Source: Helicobacteraceae bacterium (GTDB taxonomy: Bacteria; Campylobacterota; Campylobacteria; Campylobacterales; Sulfurimonadaceae). Taken from it: a DNA stretch of 64,000 nt. Within the stretch, counting starts at the first letter, position 1, and every line of letters starts with the position of its first letter. The notes under the pieces were generated by a model, which was not told the origin of the DNA, ran no database searches, and saw nothing but the letters and a program-made list of their open reading frames with translations. A program made the translations under genes and the position numbers. Shown piece after piece: positions 9,721 to 17,828 of the stretch. The DNA lies in NCBI GenBank assembly GCA_015488775.1, contig WFNF01000140.1:28384-92383 (forward strand). The letters are read 5' to 3'.

Positions 9721-10011
9721 TTGGTAGTACACATAGTGATGTTTAAGTTTAGTGATGAGCATAAAGGCTCAAACATAAAAAAAGTAAAAGAGATGTTGGA
9801 AGCATTAGTTTCTAAGATAGAACCATTAATAAAAATGGAAGTTGGTGTAGATTTTAATCAAAGTGAAAGAGCATTTGATATGAGCTTATACTCAACATTT
9901 AAAACTAAAGAGGACTTAGCTGAGTATGCAACACATAAAGCACATTTGGAGCTTGTTGAATTTATTAAAAAAGTTACTACAGAGTCTAAGGTTGTAGATT
10001 ATATTTTATAA
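9721..10011 (+). CDS. Dabb (stress-responsive A/B barrel) domain protein
   Basis: 96 residues that form a single Dabb ferredoxin-like domain: it opens VVHIVMFKF (the usual hHxVxFK strand), has a middle helix KVKEMLEALVSKI, then the FDMSLYSTFKTKEDLAEYATHKAHLE segment characteristic of the family. Dabb proteins are dimeric small alpha/beta barrels of mostly unknown function. The TTG start follows AAAGGA. A hairpin just after the stop, shared with the convergent ABC-F gene, probably ends its transcript. Confidence 0.85.
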   Translation: MVVHIVMFKFSDEHKGSNIKKVKEMLEALVSKIEPLIKMEVGVDFNQSERAFDMSLYSTFKTKEDLAEYATHKAHLELVEFIKKVTTESKVVDYIL

Positions 10012-10015
10012 TCTA

Positions 10016-11953
10016 TTAGGAGTTTAAAAACTCCTCTTGTTTCTCCTCTATCTCTAAAAGCTCTTCCACTTTTTGCTCATAAACCTCTTCAACTTTTTCA
10101 AGTTCATTTGCTATAGAACTTATACCTTTCTCTTCATAACAAGAAGGATCTGCCAGACATTTATTTATATCATCTATTTGCTTTTCAAGCTTATCTATCT
10201 CATCTGGTAATGTTTCAAGTAACTTTTGTTCTTTAAAAGATAATTTTTTGACCTGCTTTGTTTTTTGTACCTCAATAACTTTAGATGTAGATTCACTCTC
10301 CATCTCATCTAGCTCTTTTATTTCACGCTCAAACTCAAGGTATTCACTATATTGTTGGTAGGATTCTTCTATAGTTCCATCACCTTTAAATATAAAAAGT
10401 TTTTTAGCAATTTTATCTACAAAGTATCTGTCATGCGAAACCAACATAACTGCACCTGAAAAGTTTTGAAGTTTCTCCTCTAATATATTTATAGTTGGTA
10501 TATCTAAGTCATTTGTTGGTTCATCTAAAATCATGATATCAACTTTTTTAGTAAAAAGTAGAGCTAAAGCAACTCTATTTTTTTCTCCACCACTTAAAAC
10601 ACCTATCTTTTTATCTAAAAACTCTCTAGGAAAAAGAAAGTTTTTTAAATAGCCATAGACATGCATATTATGATCTTCAACCATAACTCTATCTCCACCA
10701 TTTGGGCAAAAGGTTTCAATTATATTTTTATCATCATCAAGTAGTTCTCTATGCTGATCAAAGTAACCTATAGTAAAATCACCAATCTTTATAACACCAG
10801 TAGTTGGTTTTATGCGTCCAAGTAAAGCTTTTAGTAGAGTTGATTTACCACTTCCGTTTGGACCAACTATAGCTATGACATCTTTTTGTAGTATTCTTGT
10901 TGTAAAGTTTTTAACTAAAAGTTTATTACCAAGTGTTATGCCTAAGTTTTCCATCTCAAAAAGCATCTTTTGTTTATTTATACTTTTATCTCTGTTGAAG
11001 TTTTTAACCTCTCTACTTAACTCAATTTTCATTTTTCTAATTTGAGCAGGGTTTGTTTTTGCATCCTCTCTTAAACTCATTAACCTAGCTTTTCTACCCT
11101 CATTTCTTTTAAGTCTTGCTCTTACTCCCCTTGAATACCATTCATTTTCACTTTTTACAACTTTTAAAAGATTATCATGCTGTTTTTGTAAAGTTCTTAA
11201 AAGTTCAGCTTTTTGAGTTAGATAAGATGAGTAACCACCACTAAATTCTCTAAGTTTTGTGTCCTCAACCTCTATTGTTTTTGTTGCGATTTTATCTATG
11301 AAATATCTATCATGAGATATAAAAACCATAGTAAATTTTTCTTTTAAAATCAACTCTTCTAAAAATTCAACCATATAAACATCAAGGTGGTTTGTTGGTT
11401 CATCAAGAAGTAAAATGTCTGGTTTTTGTAGAAGTAAAGATGCTAGAGCAACACGCCTTTGCTCTCCACCACTTAGAAGAGTTATATTTTTATCTCTATA
11501 CATCTCAAGTTGAAAATGTTCTATAACTCTATTTATCTTATCATCTAAATTCCATGCATTATGGTGATCTAAAAAGTTCCCTAGTTTTGTATGTTCATCT
11601 AAGAGCCTAGCGTTCTCAAAGTCATCTGCAAGTTTTAAAGATAACTCATCATATTTAATTTTAGTTTGCTTAAGATTGTCCAAACCCTCTTCAACTGCTT
11701 GTTCAACTGTATGGGACTCATCAAACACAGGTACTTGAGATAACATTTTTATCTCTAAATCTTGCCTTGTTATACGCTCACCATCATCAGTATCTAAAAC
11801 ACCATTAACAATTTTCATCAGGGTAGATTTACCACTACCATTTTTTCCAACTATAACAATACGCTCACCCTCATCAACATGAAAGTTTACATCTTGTAAA
11901 ATTTTTTGTGCTTCGTAATTTTTACTTACTCCAAGTAGGTCAACTAGTGCCAT
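10016..11953 (-). CDS. ABC-F family ATPase (Uup/EttA-like translation factor)
   Basis: 645 residues, cytoplasmic, with no membrane segments. It has two ABC cassettes in tandem. The first shows GKNGSGKST, LSGGEQRRVALA and LLLDEPTNHLD; the second shows GPNGSGKST, LSGGEKNRVALA and ILDEPTNDLD. A linker of charged helices (residues about 230-320) and a C-terminal coiled coil (about 560-645) fit the Uup-like branch. ABC-F proteins bind the ribosomal E site or resolve stalled and misassembled ribosomes. I chose the ATG at 11953 because AAAGGG is well spaced before it; the TTG at 11959 is too close. It overlaps the previous gene (TAATG). Confidence 0.92.
   Translation of the reverse strand: MALVDLLGVSKNYEAQKILQDVNFHVDEGERIVIVGKNGSGKSTLMKIVNGVLDTDDGERITRQDLEIKMLSQVPVFDESHTVEQAVEEGLDNLKQTKIKYDELSLKLADDFENARLLDEHTKLGNFLDHHNAWNLDDKINRVIEHFQLEMYRDKNITLLSGGEQRRVALASLLLQKPDILLLDEPTNHLDVYMVEFLEELILKEKFTMVFISHDRYFIDKIATKTIEVEDTKLREFSGGYSSYLTQKAELLRTLQKQHDNLLKVVKSENEWYSRGVRARLKRNEGRKARLMSLREDAKTNPAQIRKMKIELSREVKNFNRDKSINKQKMLFEMENLGITLGNKLLVKNFTTRILQKDVIAIVGPNGSGKSTLLKALLGRIKPTTGVIKIGDFTIGYFDQHRELLDDDKNIIETFCPNGGDRVMVEDHNMHVYGYLKNFLFPREFLDKKIGVLSGGEKNRVALALLFTKKVDIMILDEPTNDLDIPTINILEEKLQNFSGAVMLVSHDRYFVDKIAKKLFIFKGDGTIEESYQQYSEYLEFEREIKELDEMESESTSKVIEVQKTKQVKKLSFKEQKLLETLPDEIDKLEKQIDDINKCLADPSCYEEKGISSIANELEKVEEVYEQKVEELLEIEEKQEEFLNS
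10018..10035. terminator. hairpin between convergent dabb and ABC-F genes
   Basis: AGGAGTTT and AAACTCCT form an 8-bp stem with a 2-nt loop, starting 7 nt after the dabb stop and lying over the last codons of the ABC-F gene. The position suits a bidirectional terminator. There is no long T tract, so efficiency is uncertain. Confidence 0.5.
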
Positions 11954-12252
11954 TAACAAACCCTTTCAAATGTAAACCAAGTAGCTATCTCTTGATCAGT
12001 ATAATTTTTTTCTTGTAACTTTGGTGGTATGACAGAGTTCCTAATATATGATTTTATAATCCCACCAACTACATAAAGTAGTAAAAGTGAAGCTATAGCT
12101 AAAAAATAATCACTCTTTAGCCATACAAGTAAAGTTATAAAATATATAGTATAGCTAAGTAGAAAACCAATAAATTTTGAAATTAATCTACATCTTTTAC
12201 TAGGTAGGTGTGGTGTGTAAGTTATATCGTTTATATCTTCTTTAAAATTCAT
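11953..12252 (-). CDS. small two-helix membrane protein upstream of the ABC-F gene
   Basis: About 99 residues beginning MNFKEDINDITYTPHL, with two hydrophobic helices (roughly residues 28-48 and 52-70) and a polar C-terminus. The open frame extends 15 codons further upstream, but a TATACT -10-like box overlaps that stretch, so the ATG at 12252 is more plausible. I do not recognise the family. The stop overlaps the ABC-F start, so the two are one transcription unit. It diverges from the desaturase gene. Confidence 0.65.
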   Translation of the reverse strand: MNFKEDINDITYTPHLPSKRCRLISKFIGFLLSYTIYFITLLVWLKSDYFLAIASLLLLYVVGGIIKSYIRNSVIPPKLQEKNYTDQEIATWFTFERVC

Positions 12253-12258
12253 TTTGAA

Positions 12259-12264
12259 AGTATA
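12259..12264 (-). promoter_or_regulatory. candidate -10 box (TATACT) for membrane protein/ABC-F unit
   Basis: TATACT on the minus strand ends 6 nt before the ATG at 12252, so the predicted transcription start is at or next to the start codon, with no room for a leader. No clear -35 is seen, as is normal in Campylobacterota. Confidence 0.35.
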
Positions 12265-12345
12265 GCAAAAAGATAATAATGTAGCATTTTGAGACAATTA
12301 ACTGAATGGTAACTTAAAATAAAATGTTTGTAATAAAAATTGAGA

Positions 12346-12351
12346 TATAAT
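12346..12351 (+). promoter_or_regulatory. -10 box of desaturase promoter (TATAAT)
   Basis: A perfect TATAAT preceded by AT-rich sequence with T/A periodicity. The predicted start of transcription is near 12358, giving a leader of about 75 nt that begins almost directly with the long hairpin at 12364-12414. Confidence 0.55.
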
Positions 12352-12363
12352 CTTACTAACAAT

Positions 12364-12414
12364 GGGCATTTCAAAAATCACTTGTAAATTCTACTAGTGG
12401 TTTTAATTATGCCC
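12364..12414 (+). promoter_or_regulatory. 5' leader hairpin of desaturase gene
   Basis: GGGCAT (12364-12369) pairs with ATGCCC (12409-12414). After a 4x4 internal loop, nine more pairs form between 12374-12382 and 12396-12404 (one G-U), closing a 13-nt loop. The AGGAG ribosome site lies at 12423-12427, just beyond the stem. It lies between divergent genes, so it cannot be a terminator of either. A DNA operator remains possible. Confidence 0.55.
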
Positions 12415-12433
12415 TAATATTTAGGAGTACAAT

Positions 12434-13426
12434 TTGTCAATAATAGTAGATGATGTTAAAGCTAAAAAAAATTTAGAAAAAAAACTTTTTTCTGAGTTCA
12501 CTCAGGAGATGAGAGATAAAGGTCTTTTAGATAAAACACCAATTAGAGGAGCTTTTGAAATTTTACTTGAGCTTACAGGATATGTTTTAGTATATATGTT
12601 TATGACACAAATATCACCTATAGTTGTCGGTTTAGTTTTTGTACTTTTAATGGTTCGCTCTACTTACATAGTTCATGATCTTTTACATAAACAGTATTTT
12701 TCATACTCGTTTTCAAAAAAACTTGGGTTGATTTTTGGTAACTTAACCTTAGGACTTAGTGGAAAATGGTGGAATAAAGAGCATAATGTTATGCACCATA
12801 CATACACAAACTCAGCAGAGCGAGATGGTGATGTTCAAGGTTTTGGAGGAGCATTTCTAGGTAAGCATGATTCTGTAAAATTACTACATAGATTTCAACA
12901 TCTAGTTTTTTATGCATTTTTGCCTTTAATCTATATAGGTTTTGTAATGCAAACATATAAGTTTGTATTTAAAAATAAAGAGTGGACAGAGTTATTGTTC
13001 TTAGTGTTACACTTAGCTTTCCCAATATCTTTTTTTATGATTTTACCAACAAGTGACGCTATTATAGTTACTTTAGTTATGTACATAGGTTATGGATTTG
13101 CTCTTTCTATGGTTACTATAACAAATCATATAGGTTTGCCTATACTTTTTGGTGATGAGTATAAAAAGCACTCATGGTTAAGTCTTCAAACACAAGGAAG
13201 TAGAAATGTAAGAGGTGGCCTTTTTACTCACTATATTTATGGTGGTTTAAACACTCAAGTTGAACATCACATTTTTCCACATGCTTCAAGATTTAATCTA
13301 CTTAAAGTTGCAAAACACACAAAAGCCTTTTGTGAAAAACATGATCTTATCTACTATGAAACTTCTCCATGGCAAGCGTATAAAGAGATATATGTATATC
13401 TTAAAGATTTAAGATATAAGGGATAG
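12434..13426 (+). CDS. membrane fatty-acid desaturase (acyl-lipid type), copy 1
   Basis: 330 residues of the FADS-type membrane di-iron family. The three histidine boxes are intact: H81-x3-H85, H117-x3-H121-H122, and Q275-x-x-H278-H279 in TQVEHHIFPH. Four hydrophobic segments lie between them. The QxxHH third box is typical of front-end/acyl-lipid desaturases; the bacterial equivalents insert a cis double bond into membrane acyl chains, often on cooling. The TTG start follows AGGAG at 12423-12427. A TATAAT promoter and a 5' hairpin precede it. A paralogue sits at 24997. The electron donor and regiospecificity cannot be told. Confidence 0.9.
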   Translation: MSIIVDDVKAKKNLEKKLFSEFTQEMRDKGLLDKTPIRGAFEILLELTGYVLVYMFMTQISPIVVGLVFVLLMVRSTYIVHDLLHKQYFSYSFSKKLGLIFGNLTLGLSGKWWNKEHNVMHHTYTNSAERDGDVQGFGGAFLGKHDSVKLLHRFQHLVFYAFLPLIYIGFVMQTYKFVFKNKEWTELLFLVLHLAFPISFFMILPTSDAIIVTLVMYIGYGFALSMVTITNHIGLPILFGDEYKKHSWLSLQTQGSRNVRGGLFTHYIYGGLNTQVEHHIFPHASRFNLLKVAKHTKAFCEKHDLIYYETSPWQAYKEIYVYLKDLRYKG

Positions 13427-13448
13427 ATATCTATCTATCTTTATATCT
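13412..13448. terminator. imperfect inverted repeat between convergent genes
   Basis: AGATATAA (13412-13419) pairs with TTATATCT (13441-13448), and inside lies the palindrome ATAGATATCTAT (13423-13434). It spans the desaturase stop and the convergent gap to the WGR/TPR gene, so a bidirectional terminator is likely. Confidence 0.45.
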
Positions 13449-13454
13449 TTGTTA

Positions 13455-15233
13455 TCAATACCCCTCATTAACCCAAAAATCTAAATTTGTTTTATATACA
13501 TCTTCATCAGGGTCTAATTTTATAGCTTTTTTATAGTACTTCATAGCTTTTTTTATATCGTTGCCATTTTTTATAGCTAAAACTCCTAAGTAGTTGTTAC
13601 ACTCTGCTTTTTCACTTTCCCAATTCATATTTTTTAATGCAAACTCATACATCTTTTGAGCCTCTACATAAGCCTCTTTTTTAAAAAATATTTCTGCATT
13701 ATCCATATAGATAAAATCTTGCATATGAGTTTCTAAGTCTGCAAATTTTAAAAAATGTTCATATGCCAAATCAAACTTTTTAGCTTTTATATATAAATCT
13801 ACAAGGGATTGATGGGTGTATTTTGATTTTGATTTTTTAGATACATCTTCTAGTATCTCTATAGCATTCATTTTATTTTTTTTGGCTATCTCTATAATGT
13901 ATTTTTGAGAATACCCACCATAACTTTCAGGACTAGCAATAATATCTTTTATATAGTACTCTAAAGCTTTTTGTGGTTCACCTAGTCTGTCATAACAATC
14001 TGCTACATCATCATAAAGTTTACAGTTTTGTTCACCCTCTAGTTCAATAACTTTAAATAGATATTTTAATACAAGTTTATCATCATCTCGTGAGTATCTT
14101 GATGCAAGTTCTTTTAGTGCATCTATATGATTTGGATTAAGTTCAATCACTTTGTTATATAGACTATCTATTTTGTCATGGTTATATTCGCTATTTTGAC
14201 CTATTTCTATCTCTAGTTGTGCTTGATCAAAATATAGTTGTGCATTTGTTGGGTCTTTTTCTATTTTTTCAAGTAAAACTTTTTCCTCTTTTGCTAGTTT
14301 TTCAAGTTGCTCTCTTTTATAAATAGCTTCTTCAGAGTCCGGATCAGGATAAAATTTATATTGCCATTTATTAAAGGCTTTATTTACTTTTTTTTGAGCT
14401 TTTGCTATAAGTTTATCTACTTCATCACTATTTTCTATATCCCAAATTTTTACAGGTTTTATCCCTAACTCATCTTTCATCCACTCTCTAAATTTTATAA
14501 AATTTGGATTGTAGTCTTTAAACTCACTAGCAAAGTCTGCATACTCACTATCTTCATCATACTCTTCTATATAGTGGTAAAAGCCACCATCCATACACTC
14601 AGCACCAAAACTAAGCATCTTAACAAAATCTTTTATATCTTGAGCAACTACATCTATAGACCCCTCACTACCAAAAGAGATAATAGGGGCTTTTTCTAAG
14701 TCAGTATTTCCTTTTTTTATCCAAAACGCTGCTATTCCACCTGTACCATCTGTTGTAGCAAATTGTAAAAGTGAGTCATTATACTCTTTAATCTCTTTTT
14801 CACTAAGTTCATCTTCATCAAGATAGTTTACAAAAGCGTCCTCATCATGTCCTATATAAAAAGAGTGTGAAAATGTTTCAGCGCCGTTCTCATCTTCAAA
14901 CTTAGCTAGTTTTTTTAATGTTAATGGCACCTCGTAAGCACCAAAAGCTTTTTGAAGTGCTTCTATAGTTGGACAAGTTAACTCTTCTGTATTGCTAGCA
15001 TATGAATTTTCATCATTTGTTGGTAATTCAGCTTCAAGATAGCCTTTTTTAAGTTTCTGTTTTATAAGTTTTTCAGCCTCATTTTTAGCTTTGTCTTCAC
15101 TATCAAACTCTTTAATACTGCTTTTTCCATCTGAACCAATTTTTCCGTAAACTACTTTAAAATGGTTTCCTTTTAGCTCAATTTTGTAAAACTTGTGTGA
15201 CTTTTCATCATTAAATTCTAAGTATTTTGTCAT
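13455..15233 (-). CDS. WGR-domain protein with TPR repeats
   Basis: 592 residues. Residues 1-70 match a WGR domain: KFYKIELKGNHFKVVYGKIG, then a basic helix EAEKLIKQKLKKGY. WGR domains occur in PARPs and in bacterial MolR-like proteins and bind nucleic acid or partner proteins. Residues about 100-210 have the look of a SMI1/KNR4 (SUKH)-type fold (FATTDGTGGIAAFW, PIISFGSEG, FVKMLSFGAE), which I hold only tentatively. From about residue 310 to the end are TPR units such as DALKELASRYSRDDD and AECNNYLGVLAIKNGNDIKK. No signal peptide, so cytoplasmic. It stands alone, divergent from the lipoprotein gene. Function unknown. Confidence 0.72.
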   Translation of the reverse strand: MTKYLEFNDEKSHKFYKIELKGNHFKVVYGKIGSDGKSSIKEFDSEDKAKNEAEKLIKQKLKKGYLEAELPTNDENSYASNTEELTCPTIEALQKAFGAYEVPLTLKKLAKFEDENGAETFSHSFYIGHDEDAFVNYLDEDELSEKEIKEYNDSLLQFATTDGTGGIAAFWIKKGNTDLEKAPIISFGSEGSIDVVAQDIKDFVKMLSFGAECMDGGFYHYIEEYDEDSEYADFASEFKDYNPNFIKFREWMKDELGIKPVKIWDIENSDEVDKLIAKAQKKVNKAFNKWQYKFYPDPDSEEAIYKREQLEKLAKEEKVLLEKIEKDPTNAQLYFDQAQLEIEIGQNSEYNHDKIDSLYNKVIELNPNHIDALKELASRYSRDDDKLVLKYLFKVIELEGEQNCKLYDDVADCYDRLGEPQKALEYYIKDIIASPESYGGYSQKYIIEIAKKNKMNAIEILEDVSKKSKSKYTHQSLVDLYIKAKKFDLAYEHFLKFADLETHMQDFIYMDNAEIFFKKEAYVEAQKMYEFALKNMNWESEKAECNNYLGVLAIKNGNDIKKAMKYYKKAIKLDPDEDVYKTNLDFWVNEGY

Positions 15234-15266
15234 AATTCTCCAATGTTCTTATTAGTGAAATTATAG

Positions 15267-15272
15267 TATAAT
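15267..15272 (+). promoter_or_regulatory. -10 box (TATAAT) directly before lipoprotein gene
   Basis: TATAAT ends 7 nt before the ATG at 15280, so the predicted transcription start is at or within a base or two of the start codon. The gap to the ATG is a run of eight T and holds no ribosome-binding site. Confidence 0.45.
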
Positions 15273-15279
15273 TTTTTTT

Positions 15280-16077
15280 ATGAAACTGAAACAATTAAGA
15301 AAAAAAATGTGTTATCTTTTCTCTTTAATATTTTTATTATCAGGATGTGAAGATGATAAACAAAATATTATAAGCATAAGTAATGATGAATATTCAAAAT
15401 ATCATGAACTTTATAAGTCAAACTATATGGTAAAAGTTGATGTTAATGATTTTGATATAGGTAACAATTATGTAATAAAAAAAGATAATTTGACATATAC
15501 ACTTAGAAGTGCAAATGAGTCAAGCCACACACAGTTTTCATCTCCTAAACGTGAAGAAGATATGGAGATACCATCTGCTACGTTAAGTGTTTATGATGAA
15601 AATTTAAAACAAGTTGTTTTTAGTAAAAAACTATTTGAGCATAATTGTGGATTGCTGTGGCTTGATATTTCACTATTTAAAAATAACTTTTATCTAAGTT
15701 ATAAGGGCATTTGTGATGATACATCATTAAAGATGAGTTCTACTAATGGGCTTGATGTTAATGAACTTCTTATTGACAAAAATGATGCTAGTAACTTAAA
15801 TTTTATAGAAACACCAGAGACTTTATATTTAGCATATAATGCTGGGGTAAAAGTTACCCTTTTTTCTATTAGTGGTAAAAACAATCTAAAGCTTATTCGT
15901 ATAAATGAAGATGGTACTATACATAGATATAATCCCATAAAAGTAAAATATGGTATATATGCTCTAAGTGCTTTTATTTATGAAAAGTATCTGTATTTTT
16001 GGATGAGTGTACCTGCTAAAGATGATAAATCTTACGATAGTGCAGATTATAAAAAGATAAAACTTGAAGATATATAG
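15280..16077 (+). CDS. hypothetical lipoprotein
   Basis: 265 residues with a type II signal peptide: basic n-region MKLKQLRKK, hydrophobic core, and lipobox LLSGC followed by EDD. The second residues after Cys are acidic, which often means retention in the inner membrane by E. coli rules; whether that applies here is unknown. The rest is rich in beta strands with no repeat that I can identify (TLSVYDENLKQVVFSKKLF, IRINEDGTIHRYNPIKVKYG). A later ATG at 15307 would give a signal without positive charge, so the first ATG is preferred. I do not recognise the family. Confidence 0.65.
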   Translation: MKLKQLRKKMCYLFSLIFLLSGCEDDKQNIISISNDEYSKYHELYKSNYMVKVDVNDFDIGNNYVIKKDNLTYTLRSANESSHTQFSSPKREEDMEIPSATLSVYDENLKQVVFSKKLFEHNCGLLWLDISLFKNNFYLSYKGICDDTSLKMSSTNGLDVNELLIDKNDASNLNFIETPETLYLAYNAGVKVTLFSISGKNNLKLIRINEDGTIHRYNPIKVKYGIYALSAFIYEKYLYFWMSVPAKDDKSYDSADYKKIKLEDI

Positions 16078-16107
16078 TATAATCACATAAATTGTTTAAG
16101 GTTGTCT

Positions 16108-16707
16108 ATGTTGAAGATTTATAAATTTTTTCTTTTATTTTTAATGTTCTATAATCTTAGTGCTGATGATACTTTAAATATATATACTGCAAGAGAGGTT
16201 GATACTAACCTTTTAGAACTACCTGGGATGATTTTAAGTGGTGATATAGATTTTGAAGACTCTTATCTTGAAGCACTTTCATATAACTATACACTAAAAA
16301 AATTTAAGTTTGAAAATGGTTCAAGTGTGGTTTTTGGTTTAGAGGGGATGTTGGTAAAACATAGAGGTTTACAAAATAACTTTGAAACAAATCTTGTTTT
16401 GATGCTTCGCTATAGGGAACTGTTTTGGAAAAATGATTTTTTTAACATGGATATAGCCTTGGCAGATGGTTTATCTTACGCTTTAGATACGCCATCAAAT
16501 GAAAAACCAGTTTATAGTGAGGATAACCCTAGTGGATACTACCCTTTACAAAACCTTATCATAATAGATAGTGAGTTTTATACACCATATTTAGATTTTA
16601 TACATCTGTTTTTTAGACTTCATCATAGAAGTGGTATTTATGGTATTGTAGCCCCACCAAAAGTTGGTTCAAACTATCTTGGTATTGGTTTAAAATATAT
16701 TTTTTAG
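16108..16707 (+). CDS. outer-membrane protein, possibly PagL-like
   Basis: About 199 residues. A signal peptide ends near LSA (residues 1-19), and the protein ends in LGIGLKYIF, the aromatic end of an outer-membrane barrel. H173-x-S175 inside RLHHRSGIYG recalls the His-x-Ser pair of lipid A 3-O-deacylase PagL, but I cannot find the matching Glu about 12 residues later, so activity is doubtful. I chose the ATG at 16108 because AAGG lies 6 nt upstream; TTG at 16102 is too close. It starts a short unit with the two Kdo-transferase-like genes, which suggests a role in the cell surface. Confidence 0.6.
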   Translation: MLKIYKFFLLFLMFYNLSADDTLNIYTAREVDTNLLELPGMILSGDIDFEDSYLEALSYNYTLKKFKFENGSSVVFGLEGMLVKHRGLQNNFETNLVLMLRYRELFWKNDFFNMDIALADGLSYALDTPSNEKPVYSEDNPSGYYPLQNLIIIDSEFYTPYLDFIHLFFRLHHRSGIYGIVAPPKVGSNYLGIGLKYIF

Positions 16708-16714
16708 GATTAAA

Positions 16715-17800
16715 ATGGATAATCATCTTTTTTTTGGTTTCTCTTACTGGAAACATGAGTATATGTCGAAGTTTTTCTATGAGTTAGATAGTTTAGTTTT
16801 TATAAATCCTTGGTTTAAAAAAAATGTTTTTAAGTGTGCTGTAAAAAAAGGTTTAAATCCAAAAAGTTCTATATATATTTGGGGTAAAAAAGATTTTAAA
16901 GAGATTGAGGAGTATGCCAAGTTTCACAATATAAATATAATTAGAGTTGAAGATGGTTTTATCCGTTCAGTTTCTTTAGGCTCAGACCTTACAACTCCAT
17001 TTTCTCAAGTAGTAGATAAAAGTGGAATATATTTTGATCCAAATACACCAAGTGATTTAGAAAATATTTTAAACACTTATAAGTTTAATCAAGAGTTACT
17101 TAATCGAGCTAAAAAAGTAAAAGAACATTTAATAGACTCTAAGATATCAAAATACAATATTTTTGAAAATGTAGATTTAGCTCTACCAAAAGATAAAAAG
17201 ATAGTTCTAGTTCCAGGACAGGTTGAAGATGATGCTTCTATAAAATTTGGTGCAAATGGGATGTCTAACTTAGAGTTACTAAAAAAAGCTAGAGAAAATG
17301 TAAAAGATGGTTTTATAGTTTTTAAGCCACACCCTGATGTTTTAGTAGGAAATAGAGTAGGGCTGGTGGATGAAAAAGATGCATTAAAGTATTGCGATAA
17401 GATAGTTACTAATGTTGGTTTAGACTCTATATTAGCTGTTTGTGAAGAGGTTCATACTATGACATCTTTAGTTGGATTTGAAGCTTTGATGTATGGTAAA
17501 AAAGTTTTTACTTATGGCTTACCATTTTACGCATCTTGGGGTTTAACATCTGATCAGAATAGTTTAGCTAGAAGAGATAGAATTTTAAGTGTAGATGAAC
17601 TTGTAGCAGCAACTTTAATACTTTACCCAAGATATTATAACCCCTATAAAGATAAGATTTGTGAGATAGAGGATATTTTAGACTTAATAGAATCTCAAAG
17701 AGAGTTATATAAAAGTACAATATTCAAATATAAAAACAAAATCAGAAACTATATATCTAGAAAAATACAGCTTTTTTTGAGGATATTGATGTTAAAATAG
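16715..17800 (+). CDS. KpsC-like Kdo transferase, single (C-terminal-type) module
   Basis: 361 residues matching the second half of KpsC. The hallmarks are RVEDGFIRSVSLGSDL, VVDKSGIYFD, VLVPGQVEDDASI, FKPHPDV, HTMTSLVGFEALMYG and LPFYASWGLT. KpsC extends the beta-Kdo linker that joins group 2 capsular polysaccharide to lyso-phosphatidylglycerol; its two halves (GT99 and GT107) make alternating linkages. This protein has only one module, and VEDDASI plus the HTMTSL motif point to the C-terminal (GT107) type. It acts in the cytoplasm at the inner membrane. It is followed by a KpsS-like gene; no KpsM/T transporter is in the window. Confidence 0.82.
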   Translation: MDNHLFFGFSYWKHEYMSKFFYELDSLVFINPWFKKNVFKCAVKKGLNPKSSIYIWGKKDFKEIEEYAKFHNINIIRVEDGFIRSVSLGSDLTTPFSQVVDKSGIYFDPNTPSDLENILNTYKFNQELLNRAKKVKEHLIDSKISKYNIFENVDLALPKDKKIVLVPGQVEDDASIKFGANGMSNLELLKKARENVKDGFIVFKPHPDVLVGNRVGLVDEKDALKYCDKIVTNVGLDSILAVCEEVHTMTSLVGFEALMYGKKVFTYGLPFYASWGLTSDQNSLARRDRILSVDELVAATLILYPRYYNPYKDKICEIEDILDLIESQRELYKSTIFKYKNKIRNYISRKIQLFLRILMLK

Positions 17801-17828
17801 AGTTAGTGATAATGAAATTAGGTAAAAT

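Noticed and set aside
12364..12414. Hairpin read as a transcription terminator
   Set aside because: The flanking genes are divergent, so no transcript ends here, and no T run follows.
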